From NCBI GenBank assembly GCA_019426215.1, contig CM033397.1, positions 26,290,480 to 26,354,479 of the forward strand: a stretch of DNA of 64,000 bases, read 5' to 3'. The first letter of the stretch is position 1; every line of letters begins with the position of its first letter. Both the position numbers and the translations under genes were made by a program. This document shows positions 1-13,245 of this stretch, piece by piece. This DNA is from Buddleja alternifolia. Taxonomy: Eukaryota > Streptophyta > Magnoliopsida > Lamiales > Scrophulariaceae. The notes beneath the pieces are model-generated. The model did not search any database. It was not told the DNA's origin and worked only from the letters and a program-made list of their open reading frames with translations.

Positions 1-1977
1 ATGGGGTTTTAAACCGATTACAAGATTTGGGGTTTTATTAAAGTGAGGGTGTATAACCACAACACAAGGAAAACCACACCGAAAACTTTGGCTCTCATTT
101 TCAAACCCCACCTCAACATGGAGGGATTCGAATCAAACCACCATAAGCTCCTAAAGAAAGAAGCCTCTACAAGGACACACCTAAGCAAGTTCATACCTTG
201 AGCAAAACATTGGCTAGATATATGCTTTAAGGAAATGGAGTCTATGTAGTGAAAGGTGGAAGACAAGAAGAGTTACTAGAAGAAATATCTATGGAAGATA
301 ATCTTTTATAACTAATCTTCAAGAAGAAGTTCTATGGAACAAAGTCTTCAAGAAGCACAAGAGAAGCTAGAAGAAAACTCTAGAGATGAAGTACTAAGCT
401 CAAAGGTCGTTCCTTTAAATTTTCATCAATAATGAAAGAAGAGCAACAGACCCACTTATAATGGCCCCAAATTTCAGCCATATAGTGTTAGAGAGAGGAG
501 AAGACTTGCTTCTCCTCATTTTGGCAACTCCCATCTACCACACCATGTGTAAGAAAAGTACTTTTCCATTTTCTTCTTCTTTCCAACTATCAACTTTGAC
601 TAGCTTTGAATTTGAATCTTGTGATTTCATTTAATTAAATCCAACTTAATTAAAATGGCTCCCAAGTCTTTCAAGACTTGTTAATTAAATAATCCTCATG
701 ATTAATTAATATTACAACTAGTAGCTTAAATAAATTCCCGGATAATAATATTTTTCGTTAATGATTAATCTCCAAGATTAATTAATAGAACAATTATTTT
801 TCCAAGCCTACTAATTAAAATGTCTTCCACTTAATCAATTAATATCATTAATCAATTTCACTTTAATCCTAAACCGGATTAATATTCACGTAGCAATTGA
901 ACTTTCTTGAGTAAGTGTGTAACCCCATTGTAGGTTCGTTCATGTACTAGTAGTAGGAACACAACCCCGTTGTGCCTTTGCAATTTTCATTGCTAGATTT
1001 AATTACTCCAAATATTTTAATCCGACCAAGAATTAAGTTCCAATTAACTCATGGCTTCTACAGATCAAGGTTACTACTAGCCACGCGCCAAGACGACCTA
1101 GCCATGAACGATTATTAGGTGACCTTTCCGCATTACGATTTTTGCATAAGTAAAATCCTTCCATCAAATATCCCGATCGAATCTAGGACTTGGACGTCAA
1201 TCGAAATCCCAGTAACTCAATTCTATGTATATCTATCTAAGTGACATTCACCAATTTATCAATCAAGCGAGGAAACACTGCGCCTCCTAATTGATATGAC
1301 TCCGTCTGGAGGTTCCCATGGTCAATACACTGTGAAGTACATAGGATATGCGCCGATGCTAATGATCAGTGATGGATTCTCTCTTAGCACTCACGCACCT
1401 ACGTACATAACCAAACTGGACCCAGTATACCCCATTTTATGACTCGCTTGGAATCGTGTGACAAATCTAAGTACAGTTGACGATGCACGAGACGACCAAT
1501 GGTGCCTCAAGTCATGAGGACCAATCTTACGCCTACATAATCGAGCAGATTCCAAATTCGACATTGACTCCAATATGGAATCTCGGTGGGGTTGTTCAGT
1601 TTACTTGATCCCAACGAGAACCCACGTACATGCACTGATGTAAACCATATCAGTATCCACGAAATAGAATACACTCTCCAAGAGTGTGCATTGTACGTGC
1701 AAGTCTTTACGAATCATTGATATCCCTATCTCAATGATTCTATGACTTGGAACATCTTAAGACCACAACCTTAGAGAGGTATTCCATGGTTGGCATCCCC
1801 GATACCAAATACATCTCATAGCTGAAGAGTGATCTAGGGGACTTTATCTAATTGCATAGAATGATAAGATAAAGAAGAATATGCCTTTTATTAAATAACT
1901 TGACAAGATATAATATAAGACTGTTTAAAGAGTCGGCTATGCCTTACAAATGACGCGCCGGGCACCTAACTCTTTCA
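1..1977 (-). mobile_element. 3' LTR of minus-strand Ty1/copia element (cut by window start)
   Basis: This segment follows directly on the RNase H end of the minus-strand copia polyprotein. At the junction a purine-rich tract (read on the minus strand as GGGCAAGTGCGAG) is followed by a degenerate LTR start at about 1977. The stretch is AT-rich with many TTAATTAA tracts at 600-900, like the other copia LTRs here, and has no coding sense. The length (about 2 kb) and the resemblance of the first bases to the U5 end of the LTR at 6286-9743 suggest the true left end lies just outside the window. Open reading frames inside it are chance frames. Confidence 0.7.
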
Positions 1978-1997
1978 ATCTCGCACTTGCCCTAGAG

Positions 1998-3603
1998 TCA
2001 ATTGCCCATGCATTCCAGGCCCATCTTCTCAAGATGTCCCTCCAATACTCTTTGGCCCAAAGGTTTGGTAAAGGGGTCTGCTATATTGTTTGCAGAGTCC
2101 ACACATTCCACTTGAACGTCGCCTCTACGAACGATCTCTCTAATCAGATGGTATCGCCTTTCTAGGTGTTTGGACCTCTGATGAGACCTTGGCTCTTTTG
2201 AATGTACAATAGCCCCATTGTTATCACAGTACAATCGTACGGGATCAGCAATAGATAGAACAACACCCAACTGTTAAATGAAGTTCCTCATCCAAACAGC
2301 ATCTTTTGCAACCGCCCAGGCTGCAATGTACTCAGCCTCTGTGGTGGAGTCAGCAATAGTTTCCTATTTGGAACACTTCCAGCTGACCGATCCACCATTG
2401 AGTACAAAGTCAAATCCCGAGATAGATTTGAAATCATCCACATCTGATTGGAAGCTAAAATCTGTATAGCCTTCCAATTTCAATTCTCCTCCTCCGTTAA
2501 CTAGGAAGGCATCCTTAGTTCTTTTCAAGTACTTAAAGGACTGCCTTTACGGCTTTCCAGTGCTCTTCGCCTGGATTGGCTTGATATCGGCTTGTTGCAC
2601 TAAGTGCATAAGCCACATCAGGCCGCGTACATAGCATAGCATACATAATGCTCTCTATAGTGGAGGTATATGGTATGTGAGACATCTATTTCTTTTCCTC
2701 CGGTGTCTGAAGGGACATAGACTTGGAAAGAGAAATACCATGACCCATAGCCACCAGTCCTCTCTTAGACTAATCCATTTTGAATCTCTTCAAAACTCTA
2801 TCTATGTACGCAGATTGGGAGAGTCCCAGCATTCTACTCGATCTATCTCGATGAATCTTCATCCCGAGAACATAGGATGCCTCTCCCAAATCCTTCATAG
2901 AGAATTGTGTGGATAACCACGCTTTAGTTTCATGTAACATTCCTATGTTGTTTCCAAACAATAGAATGTAATCAACGTAAAGCACCAAAAACGTTATCGC
3001 TCTCCCACTAGCCCTTTTGTACCCACAAGCTTCATCAGCATTTTGAACAAAACCATATGTTTGTAAAGTATCATAAAAACACTTGTTCCAGCTTTGAGAA
3101 GCTTGTTTGAGTCCATAAATGGATCTCTGAAGTTTGCACACCTTGTGCTCACTTCCTATGGATGCGAAGCCCTCGGGCTGCTCCATGTAAAGCTCTTCCT
3201 CGATTTCACCATTGGGGAAAGCAGTCTTCACATCCATCTGCCATATCTCATAGTCTAAATATGCAGCTATGGCTAGAAGTATCCGGATGGATTTGACCAT
3301 CGCCACTGGTGAATAGGTTTCATTATAGTCAATTCCTTGACTCTGAGTGTAAATTTTTACCACGAGACGTGCCTTGTAGGTGACTACCTCTCCATCAGCT
3401 CCAAGCTTTCGCTTATAGATCCACTTGCAGCCTACTAGCTTGAACCCTTCTGGTGGATCTACCAAGGTCCAAACCTTGTTGGAGCGCATGGAGTCCATCT
3501 CAGATTGCATGGGTTCTAACCATTTTCCCGAATTGATGTCCAACGTCGCTTTCCCATATGTCCTTGGATCAGGGGAATTACCATCCTCGTTGCTGTCAAG
3601 CAA
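1998..3603 (-). pseudogene. copia reverse transcriptase-RNase H, degenerate
   Basis: On the minus strand 3603-2770 reads as a Ty1/copia reverse transcriptase: the W-x2-A-M-x-SEM-DSM entry region, then GCKWIYKRK, ARLV, the DVKTAF motif (here followed by PNGE instead of LNGE), IYGLKQASQSWN and the polymerase box. The usual YVDD box is YVDY, so one catalytic aspartate is lost. RNase H follows in broken frames, ending at 2270-1998 with CDNNGA, KEPRSHQRSKH and DPFTKPL, the normal C-terminus of copia polyproteins. The region 2270-2770 is readable only across frameshifts. A dead copy of the enzyme that copies element RNA into DNA. Confidence 0.92.
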
Positions 3604-3621
3604 GAAACCATACCTCTCAGG

Positions 3622-4640
3622 TTATTTCGGGATCCTTTCGGATTTTCGAGGACGTTGTGTACTTGCTACTACTTCTAGTTGTGCCTCTGTGGTATCAGGT
3701 GAACCCTTTTGTGGTTCTTGAGTTTCCTCAAGTTCTGCAACCTCGCCATTTCTATCCAATAGAAGTTCCTTCTCTAAGAAGGTAGCGTTCTTTGCAACAA
3801 ACACTTTATGTTCCGAAGGGTTGTAGAAATAATATCCATAGGATTCCTTTGTATATCCCACAAACTTACATAAGGAGGATCTTGCATCCAACTTATCTCC
3901 CACTACTTGCTTGACATAAGCCGAGCAACCTCATACCCTTAGGTATTTGTAAGTGGGTGGTTTACCAAACCACATTTCATATGGTACTTTGGAGACACTC
4001 TTCGATGCCACTCTATTTAATAAATGTGTCGCAGATTCTAGGGCATAGCCCCAGAAGGAAATAGGAAGTTCAGTGAAACTCATCATGGACCGAACCATGT
4101 CTATCAAAGTCTCGTTCCTTCGCTTGCTTACCCCATTAAGTTGGGGAGTACCGGGCGGAGTCCACTGAGAGACAATCCCATTGTTTTTTAGATAATCAAG
4201 GAATTCACGGGATAAGTATTCTCCCCCTCGATCCGATCGAAGAGCTTTGATACTTTATCCCATTTTCTTCTCTACTACATGTCTAAACTCCTTAAATCTC
4301 TCAAAGGCTTCAGACTTATATCTCATAAGATACACGTAACCATACCTCGAAAAGTCGTCGGTAAAAGTTATATAGTAAGAATGACTCCCTTTAGTGCTTA
4401 CATTAAGTGGACCACATACATCCGTATGGACCAAGTCCAAAAGGTTAGTAGCTCGCTCCATTTTCCTGGCAAATGGTGGCTTGGCCATCTTACCCTTTAG
4501 ACAAAATTCACAAGTTGGCTATCTAGCATTTCCCGAAGGTCAAGCTTATCCGCCATCTTATGAATTCTATCCTTAGAGATATGGCCTAGTCTAGCATGCC
4601 ACAAGTGTGTATCATTTTGATTATCCAACTTTCTCTTATT
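3622..4640 (-). pseudogene. copia integrase, degenerate
   Basis: Minus-strand fragments reading downstream from the GAG-pre-integrase zinc region. 4488-4255 holds HTDVCGP, the DDFSRYGYVYL core and KSEAFERFKEF, typical of the copia integrase catalytic core. The middle part (about 4250-3910) is readable in other frames, with the RNETL/NGVSKR-like region near 4100. 3903-3622 holds the C-terminal GDKLDARSSLCKFVGY and EHKVFVAKNATFLEKE motifs. Several stops and frameshifts separate these pieces. The role would have been insertion of element DNA into the genome. Confidence 0.88.
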
Positions 4641-5090
4641 AGTATGTTCCTCATGTTGAGATAATAAGGTTGGAGTATCGGAGAGAACCGTGTATAGGCC
4701 ATGAGACAACTTTGATTCCAATATTAAAGAAGAACCATAAAACATGGAGCAAGCTCCATTTTTTATAACAAAACTGTAGCCTTCTTTGTCCAACGAGGGT
4801 ATAGAAATGATGTTCTTAATTAATTGTATAAGTAGATAGTTTCTACAGCAGTGGCAGCAACCCGTGCTCCATTCCAAACAGCATGGTCATCTCCCCTCTA
4901 CTTATCTGCTTGCTTCTTGCCATCACCTGCAAATCATTGCAAAGGTGAACTCTACATCCGGTGTCCAACACCCAAGAAGCATCATTAACTGATAAGTTAA
5001 CTTCAACATAAAACAAACCATTCACCGCTTCAGTGCAGTTACGCTTCCAATGTCCCTTTTTACCACAATTGAAGGACGTACCCTGATCGG
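4497..5090 (-). pseudogene. copia zinc knuckle, protease and GAG-pre-integrase region, degenerate
   Basis: Read on the minus strand: a CCHC zinc knuckle (FNCGKKGHWKRNC) near 5070-5030, then the aspartic protease active site WVLDTGC near 4970, in a context that normally reads LDSGAS or LDTGCS. The GAG-pre-integrase domain (LWHARLGHISKDRIHKM) follows at about 4610-4560, with CLKGKM-like residues before the integrase. Frame breaks fall at about 4860 and 4500. The order gag, protease, integrase, RT, RNase H is the Ty1/copia order. Confidence 0.85.
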
Positions 5091-5095
5091 TACCC

Positions 5096-5822
5096 TTAAC
5101 CTTTCAACAATTTTTTCTTGTTGGTGTTCTTCTTTCCCTTGTCCTTATTGGCCTTGTGGCCCTTGGAACGTGATGAGAAACCAACAAGCAGCACCGGCTT
5201 ATCTTTGTTGATGGTGGCATCTGCACTCTTCAACATGTTCAACAACTCGGGTAATGAAGCCTCAAGTTGATTCATGTTGTAGTTGATGACAAACTGGTCA
5301 AATGCCTTTGGAAGGGACTGAATCACAAGGTCAACAGAAAGCACGATCTCAAGTTTTACGCTAAGATCAGAAAACTTATTAATAAAACCTATCATACGTA
5401 AAATGTGATCATCGACCGACGATCCCTCGTGCAAGCGAGCGTGGAATAGCCTTTTAGAGATTGCGAATCTCTCCCTCCTAGTTCGAGTGCCATAGAGCTC
5501 CTCGAGACTCTTGATAATATCCTTAGAGATGGTCACGTGCTCAAATTGCTTTTGAAGCTCATTAGTCATTGAAGCCATCATGATGCATCTCACTTGGATA
5601 TTATCATCGGTCCACTACCTATCATCGGTCCACTCACTTTTGAAGTTCGAGTGGCATGTTCATCATCAATGCTTGTGCGAGTGACGCAAGGCAAAGTCGC
5701 ATCCAATACCTATCCTTGCGCTCACTTTGAAGCACAATCTTAAGGTTTCGGTAACAATAGGCGTAGTTGGGACCGACAAGTCTATTGGAATCTAGGATTG
5801 TTGAAAGTGGATTTTTGGTCAT
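5096..5822 (-). pseudogene. copia gag, degenerate
   Basis: The minus-strand ATG at 5822 opens a gag-type N-terminus (MTKNPLS, then NRLVGPNYAYCYRNLKIVL, where family members have W in place of CY). It is broken before 5634 and resumes at 5593-5096 as the UBN2/gag-polypeptide domain (LEELYGTRTRRERFAISKRL, RMIGFINKFSDL, IQSLPKAFDQFV), followed by a lysine-rich linker. It encoded the capsid-like protein that packages element RNA. Homologous in layout to the plus-strand gag at 11765, but clearly a different, diverged copy. Confidence 0.87.
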
Positions 5823-6285
5823 TTTCTTAAGTACAAAATAAATAGCGTGGCAAAAAAATTAGCATTCAATATGTAATCTTGTCTACATATAATTTGGTCT
5901 TTAATCATGCGTGTCTCCCACTATTTTATCGAATTCCATAACCCTCTTATATGGATATTCGAGGAGATATGCGAGTCTCCCTAGTGGGCTTGAGATCCAT
6001 AAGCGACTCTTCATATGCCCCGAGAACACGAGCCTATATGATATATCCGTATGGTAGGCTTACCAGACTTCTATATCGACATATAGTTCTCAAGATATTT
6101 TGCCTCGTCTTTCAAAATAAACCCCGAGAACACGAGCACATACGGTAGTAAGCGCTAAGTCAAGCCCATCAAATATTCATAGTCAATCGACCGGACTAGT
6201 ATGCCCCACGACTCATGGATGGCGGGCCAAGCTTCATGATATTTCACATTCCACCACTTATGATGGAAGGCGTGGACAATAGAAC
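5823..6285 (-). other. untranslated leader of the minus-strand copia element, truncated
   Basis: No coding sense. This is the sequence between the gag start of the minus-strand element and the point where the plus-strand element begins. It contains two copies of a CCCGAGAACACGAGC block (about 6018 and 6122). The 5' LTR expected further right is absent: the plus-strand LTR starting at 6286 cuts it off. Confidence 0.55.
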
Positions 6286-9200
6286 TGTTAGGATTATGCC
6301 CTCAGATGCCATAGAGGATAGAATTAGTAGGGCATATATCTTGTATTGAACTTAATTATTATTAATAAAAGGCACTATTTAGTTTTTCACCTAATTCTTA
6401 TCTGCATCTATAAGTTGTGTAAAACGCTTTGCCCGTGTTTTCAGTGCGATCCCTCTACTTCCTATGGGATAGGAAGAATGGCACTAGAGAGATCGACCTT
6501 GATTACTAAAACTAGTTCGCAAGTAATATGAAGTCTTTAATGGACAAATAAAGACTTCGAATACTTATACTATCTTAGCTCTGATATGGGAGTGCCAGTC
6601 GAACACCATGTGATGGTGAGAGCTTAAGACTGTAGGCACATTAGTGGAACTGATATGCTCGAACACGACTCGCATCGGTTCTGTCACATGGTTTTCACAA
6701 TGTGATTGTCAATGACAGAACTGATTATGCGTAATAGGTATATGTGAACCTTTGACCTGAAGTATCAAGCTGAAGATGCACTTGTGACGTTAAGTCTTTC
6801 ACTAGAGTAGTTAGACCCAATTCACCCGTTGGTGGGGTCGACCTCGAAATGCGGACTTGATGGGCAAGTGGTAGTTTTAGCAGATATCTAATATGGGATT
6901 TGCTCTCTCATAAGTGAATGAGAATGTACCCTATGTGATTATAGATAAATAGAGATCAAAGTCTTTGGCCAAAGCAAAAGAAACGATTGTGCTAGGCACT
7001 TAATCGATCTCAATGATCTCGTATTATTATAATTTATACATATGATCAAGTCCAGTGAGTTTGACATAACCATGAATCTCACTTGACCGGAGAACGTGAA
7101 CAAAGGGTTTATACATATACGGTATTTACGATTGGAAGGTTGTGGATGTTGGGAATGTGCCCTCGATGCCAACGAGGAGTTAGAATATGAAGCACGAGTT
7201 TATATTATACAAACTCTAATTAATATAAAGGCAATATTATGTTGTTCGTATAATTCTTGATTGCATCTATAAGTCTTAAATGAACAATTAGTCCATGTGT
7301 GTCAAGGCAAACCTTCGCACTCCTTGAGGAGATGGGCACTGGAAGAGTTTGATACTTGATCACTTAAATCGTTCACAAGTCGGAGAATCTTAATTGGGCA
7401 TTGAGATTCGTATAAGACTTGTATGACACATACTCTGACAAAGGAGTGCCAGTCGAACACTATGGGATAGTGGGAGTTTGTGTCATAGATACTTTGATGG
7501 AATTAGTATATTCGAACACGGCTCGTAGTAATCCGATCACATGAGTTTTTACTCAGTGACTGTCAATGATTGGATTACAGATTATGAAGGTATGTGTGAG
7601 CCTTAGACCTGAGGAGTTATGGTCACAGTGTGCTTGTGACGTTGGATTATGTCACTAGAGTAGTTAGGCCCAATTCACCCGTTGGTGGGGCCGACCTCGA
7701 AATGCGTTCCAATGGGCAAGTAGCATGTCAGGTAATTACCAAGATGGAATTCACTATCTCAAAAGTAAACGAGAAGTATCCTATGTGGTCATAGGTAAAT
7801 GAGATTGAAAGTCTCTGGCCAGAGCTGATGAACTAACTTGTGTTTAGTGATCTCATATTACTATGATTCTTAAGCATAGCATCGAGTCCTGTGAGTTTGA
7901 CATATTCCATGACTCTCACTCGATCGGGATACGTCAGTGAAGGGCTTATACTCATACGGTATCATAATCTAGAGGTTCGTAGTGATATAATCATTTCGTA
8001 CTCGGTTGGGCTACGATGTGGGGCTACGGTGCTGGCTAGGTCTCACCCACATCCTTTGATATCCTCACATTGCTAATTGAGACGAACCTAGAGAGTCGCG
8101 CTATAAAGGAATAGACGGGGAAATCAAGCCTTGTATTTGGAGAGTGTTCTGGTAATTTGTCCTTGGGAATGATGAATTAATTAATTGGACAAATTAATTT
8201 AATTAGTTGTTTAATTGGATTAAACAATGGTAAATTAAATTAATTAGTTTGAATATTTAATTGACTAGGTTAATTAATTATTTAGACTAGAATAATAATT
8301 AATTATTTGATTAATTAATTAATATTGATTTAATCAATATATATTTAATTGGATTATATATTAATTGATTAAATTAATTCAACTAAGTTGACTGGGTCAA
8401 CATAGCCCAATTGATTGTCCAATGACCCATATGGGCGTGTGTGTGTGATCCGGTGGGCTTAAGTTGGAGAATTTATTTAATCCTCCAACACAAGCCAGAT
8501 TACACAGTTGTAACAATTCACATAACGTGAAATCCTCCACCAGAAATACATCAAAGAGAGAAATTATCTCTCAGTCCACTCAGTCTCGCTAGCCGCCATG
8601 GAGATTGGAGATGGAGATTTTCCGAAGTCCGTTCCTAGGTGATGATCTAGAGACGGTACAATTGAACCGTTGGAGAAAATTGAAGATTCACTAGGATTAA
8701 AGTTGAATACGCAAAAAGGTAAGTTTCTCGTATTCATCTTTTTCATTATTAAAATCGATGAAAGCCAAGAATTGATCTTGGTTTTGGGAATCTGGATCTG
8801 TTTTTCGTTTCCGCTGCGCATGCCCTACAGGATTCCCAATAGTGGAATGATCCATTCATTCGTATTTCATTTGGGCCACGTGATTGGTTAGGTGTTACCC
8901 ACTTCCTTTGGTTTCCTCTCATTGCCAAATGAAACGAACCTAAAGAGTCGCGCTAAAGAATTAATGAAGACAATTGAAAAGGATTTTCTATTGTATTTTT
9001 GGAGAGATTTAATTTATTGGATAAGTTAAATAATTAATTAATTACTTATTGGATAAGATAATTAATTAAATGGATAAGATTAATTATTAATTAATTTCTT
9101 AGAGAAATATATTAATGAATTAATTTATCTAATTAATTTTATTATTTAATTTATTTATTTATTTCTTGGATAAAATAAATTATTAATTGAATAAAGAATT

Positions 9201-9743
9201 AATTAAACAAAGCAAAAGAAAAATCCGGGCCCCATGTGGGGCGTCCTCATTAGAACTAGTTGGATGATCAATTTGGTCTCTTTTGTTTTGTCTTGGTCAA
9301 TAAGTCATTGAGATATAAAAGACTTCTCTTGACTTTAACCTAGACAATTAATTGAATTACAATTCATCGTAACTCTCCAAATAATAGAAGAAGAAAAATA
9401 TCCTCCCCCTCTATACACACCAGCCATCACCCTATAGCGAAAGAAAAAGGGATTTTTTCATCATCAATTCATGTGTGATAATTTAGAGACAATGTGCTTC
9501 GTTGTTTGGATTTATTTACAAGAGACTTGAAGAATACGAGGATTGAAGAATTCAAGAAGTTCATCAATTCGAAGTTTTGAAGAAGAATTGGATTCTCCTA
9601 CCACCTCGCTTCAACGGGTAAGTTGAATTTATTCGTTAAAGCAATTTTTGGATTCAATTATGCAATTAGAGAACACTTTGGGTTTTAATTAAATTTTTGA
9701 AATCCTTCCGCTGTGTTTATGAGTTTTTATGCGAAGCCCAACA
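6286..9743 (+). mobile_element. 5' LTR of plus-strand Ty1/copia element, split by a nested LTR
   Basis: The LTR starts TGTTAGGATTATGCCCTC at 6286 and ends GCGAAGCCCAACA at 9743, immediately followed by a tRNA-Met primer-binding site. It is interrupted at 7146/8847 by a solo LTR of a related family. Without that insertion it is about 1.76 kb, close to the 1.69 kb of the inserted LTR. Conserved blocks shared with the two related solo LTRs here include the GACCCAATTC...GTGGGGTCGACCTC stretch near 6810. No genes inside. Confidence 0.88.
7147..8841 (+). mobile_element. solo LTR (copia type) inserted in the 5' LTR of another element
   Basis: It starts TGTTGGGAAT and ends ATTCCCAATA, terminal inverted repeats differing at one base (the final CA has become TA). 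The 5-bp sequence GTGGA lies at 7142-7146 and again at 8842-8846, a perfect target-site duplication. The flanking sequences on both sides belong to one continuous LTR. It contains no internal domain, so it is the product of LTR-LTR recombination. It is homologous along its length to the surrounding LTR but diverged. Confidence 0.92.
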
Positions 9744-9744
9744 G

Positions 9745-9757
9745 TGGTATCAGAGCC
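9745..9757 (+). other. primer-binding site, initiator tRNA-Met type
   Basis: TGGTATCAGAGCC begins one base after the LTR end at 9743. This is the usual plant copia primer-binding site, complementary to the 3' end of initiator tRNA-Met, and it fixes both the LTR end and the plus orientation. Confidence 0.9.
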
Positions 9758-11764
9758 AATCTCTGATTTGCATATTTGATCTTGTTTACGTGATTTGAGA
9801 TATGCATGTTATGTGTTTATTAAGCATGTTTGTATGTTTTCTTAAATCTGCGTTTTTCATGATTTTTTGCCTAGAACTTTCGATTTTTTAGTTATTGTAA
9901 ATCTGGGAATATTTGATAATATTAAAAAAAATGCTGCGCGCAGCTTGCGCACGGCCTGGCCACCTGCACATGGCTCGTCGGGTCATGTGCTCAGCCTGAC
10001 GGGTCGTGTGTTTCAACACCCGATTCGCTGATTTGGGTCCGGGATCCGGGTCTGTAAATGGGCTGTGTGTTGGATGGAAATTAAAATTTGGGTTTGGGTA
10101 AATTTAATTATTCGGGTGGGTCAAAAGGATGATGACCCGATATAATTTAATTAAGCCCAACAAGAAATTTAATCAATCTCGACTTATTAATTAGTTTGGG
10201 CTTAATTTAATTAGTTCCAAATGGGCCCATTAGATGGGTGATTTGGACTTTAATTAAAAATAGCCCAATAGAAATTAATAAAGTATGCATATTTTTCCGA
10301 ATTGATTAATTTGAGCCCAATTAAATTAAATCCAAGTAGACCAAAAGGATGGTAACTTGGGTTTGATGAAATCGAGCTCACTAAGATTAATTGGAACAAA
10401 ATATTTAATTAGATTTAATTAATTATTTTTCTTATAATTAATTTATGGATTAAATATTATTATTTTTCCTCGACTTGAAAATTACTTAATTTTTGAATAA
10501 GGAATATAAATTATTTTTCTAAGAGATTAATAATTAATTCTTGATCAAATAAAAGTGTTTCCAATTAATGATGGCATTAAATCGTAATGAAATAGAATTT
10601 CATATTTTATGTATTCTTTTAGTAGGACTAACACTATTTTAATTAAAGGTAGATATACTTAATTTTTAATTTCGTATATCTAAGTCATCTAGTTGGACTA
10701 GAATGATTTTAATTGAAATATCAAATGTATAAAAGGTTGGGAATTTTATAAAGGACTTTTTAGTTGGACTAAAATTTTAATAATCAACATAAATGATTTA
10801 ATATTGCGAGCATGTATTAAATGTTACGAGCATGTATTAATTTATGCGAGCACGTCTTATGTGATTGTAACACCGATCGTGGACTTGGGTTTATTTGTTT
10901 TACCTTTATATTTTATGGGTTATCAAGTTTGAGGCTATTTATTATATTCTTAAAAATAATGCATGAGTTGTTTTAGGAATTGAAATAGAATAGTTCAAAA
11001 TTGATAAATTCAAAAGGCCCATGAATGATAGGTTTTAATTTGGCTCGGGCCCTCTAGTAAAAGTCCATGATCGAGTGATGGATTTATTTATTTATTTATT
11101 TAAATTCCTTGATTATTTATATTGAAAGACATGATTATTAGTAGTATTTTTATGTATGATCAATATAGAATAAAAGCGCTATATAAATTGAATAATGTGA
11201 AAAGTGAGACCAAAACCTTTTGACGAATCAAATTCTCCCAAATAAATAATAGCGAGTTATTAAAGGATTTTTGACATCCTCTCCCTCCACTAAGCTTACT
11301 AAAATTATATTAAGTGTGTGGAATGCCATAATCGAAGCATATTTCACCCCAGAAACCTGTTCGGATGCAGGGTGAAATTCAAATGTTAGATTATAGAAGT
11401 TAGTGGGAATGAACTCGGGTAGTTCACGAGCTTAGAAACCTATTCGGTTGCGGTTTGGTGAACTATGGGAAAAGGTATTAAAATGTTTATTGGATAAATT
11501 GATATTAGATATCACTTCAAATAATTAATGGGCCAGAGACCAGTTAGATTGCAACTCATCTAATTAATTGAGGACCTCATTACCCGCTTTGGAATCGATG
11601 GCAATGATGATTCCCGATTTTCACATGGGAGTGTGGGATTCGAAAAATGCAGTGGGAGCCAAGATAAATTTTAAGTCCTTAATTTTTCTTGGTTAAGTCA
11701 AAACAAATAATCTAATTAATCTGGTTTATTTCTACAATTATTTTCTCGTTTATCTCTCTCAAAT
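9758..11764 (+). other. long untranslated leader of the plus-strand copia element
   Basis: About 2 kb between primer-binding site and gag, without a convincing reading frame. It is AT-rich with TTAATTAA-type tracts. It contains two similar blocks (AGAAACCTGTTCGGATGC near 11350 and AGAAACCTATTCGGTTGC near 11434). Confidence 0.7.
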
Positions 11765-13245
11765 ATGACAAACCCACTTTCAATTTTGCTCGAAAAGAAT
11801 ACTCTTACTGGACCCAACTATGTGGACTAGCTTAGAAATTTGAGGATTGTCCTTAATATGGAATCTCTGGGATACGTCTTGGAGACTGATATCCCGGCGG
11901 CTCTAGCTAGAACACGTGCCAACGAGGAAGAGGTCCAAGCCCATGAAAAATGGGTTAAGGATGACCTCCGGGTGAGAGGATACATGGTGGGATCTATGAC
12001 CAATGATCTTTAAAGGTCACATGATAAGATGCCCACTGCAAGAGCTATCCTAGCTCACCTGGTAGAGCTCTATGGTGAGCATAGTCGAACTGCACGATAT
12101 GAGATATCGAAGGAACTCTTCGAAGCCAAGATGAAAGAAAGTGAGAAGGTTGGTGATCATGTCCTCAAAATGATTTCGAGGATCGATAAATTCGAAGCTA
12201 TCGACTTCACCATGAACGCCACCCTTCAAACTGACTTAATATTGCAGTCTCTTCCTGATTCCTTCTCCCAATTTGTTGCTAACTTTAACTGCAATGAGAT
12301 AGAGTGCAATTTAGCTGGGCTAATGAACAAATTGGTTACTGCACAATCTCAAATGAAACCAAAGGGAAAGGAAACTACCTTGGTCATCTCTTCTGGACCT
12401 ACAAAATCTAAGTCTAAGAAGAAAAACAACAAAAAGCAGTCTGGCGAACTTGGAGCTCAAAGGGGTTTTCAAAAGGGTAAGGGAAAGGCTAAAGGGTTTT
12501 ATAAGAGCAAAGGGCCTAAGAAAATGGATAGATGTCTCGAGTGCGGTAAACTTGGCCACTGGAAGTGGAACTGTCCCAAATTAGGCAAAAGCGCAAAAAG
12601 TATGGAACTCTTTGTTTTTGAAACTAACTGTTCTATGACCGTCTTTTCTACTTCGTGGATTCTGGACTCAGAGGCTAGTGCCCATGTTTGTTGTTTGGAT
12701 CAAGATCTACAGAGAAGTAGAAAGCTAGGCCGAGAAGAAGTGATGATCAAAGTAGGCAGCGGGGAAAGCGTCGCAGCTACTAGGATTGGATTTACTTCTC
12801 TTTATTTGAACTCTGGACATTTATTGTTGTTAAATGATGTTTTAGTTTTGCCCAAGGGGCTTAAAAACATTGTTTCCATTCCTATATTAGTTAAGACTGG
12901 TTATACATTCCGTTTTTCTAAATTGAATTGCGACATTTATTATGGAAATAAATTGGTTGGCAATGCTTCTTTAGTTAACGGTTTGTATTATTTAAATGTC
13001 CTTAATTCATCTATTGTGACTCATAAACGTGGTAGGCAAGAAGCTAACCTAAGGCTCAAGTGGCATCTTAGACTAGGCCATGACGGAGATCACAAGATAC
13101 ACAAAATGAAAAAAGATGGGCTTTTAAGCTCACGGGGGTCGGATCCCTATCCAACATGTGAATCATGTCTCTTAGGCAAGATGTCTAGATCACCCTTCAC
13201 GGGGACTTGTGAAAGAGCTACTACGTTTGCAGACCATTTAGAGAA
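11765..13245 (+). pseudogene. copia gag-protease region, degenerate
   Basis: The gag starts at 11765 (MTNPLSILLEKNTLTGPNY). In-frame stops follow soon: a TAG where relatives have tryptophan near 11829, and a TAA near 12011. From 12029 the frame is open: UBN2/gag domain (ILAHLVELYGEHSRTARYEI), lysine-rich linker, and CCHC knuckle CLECGKLGHWKWNC near 12535. The protease site WILDSEASAHVC lies near 12655, with Glu in place of the usual Gly/Thr, so the protease is probably dead. GAG-pre-integrase (WHLRLGHDGDHKIHKMKKDGLL) follows near 13060. About 100 bp carrying the first integrase motifs (HTDVCGP) are missing near 13230, which shifts the frame. Confidence 0.93.

Noticed and set aside
1391..1573. 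Short minus frame in the leftmost LTR
   Set aside because: LTR sequence with no codon-level similarity to any protein I recognise.
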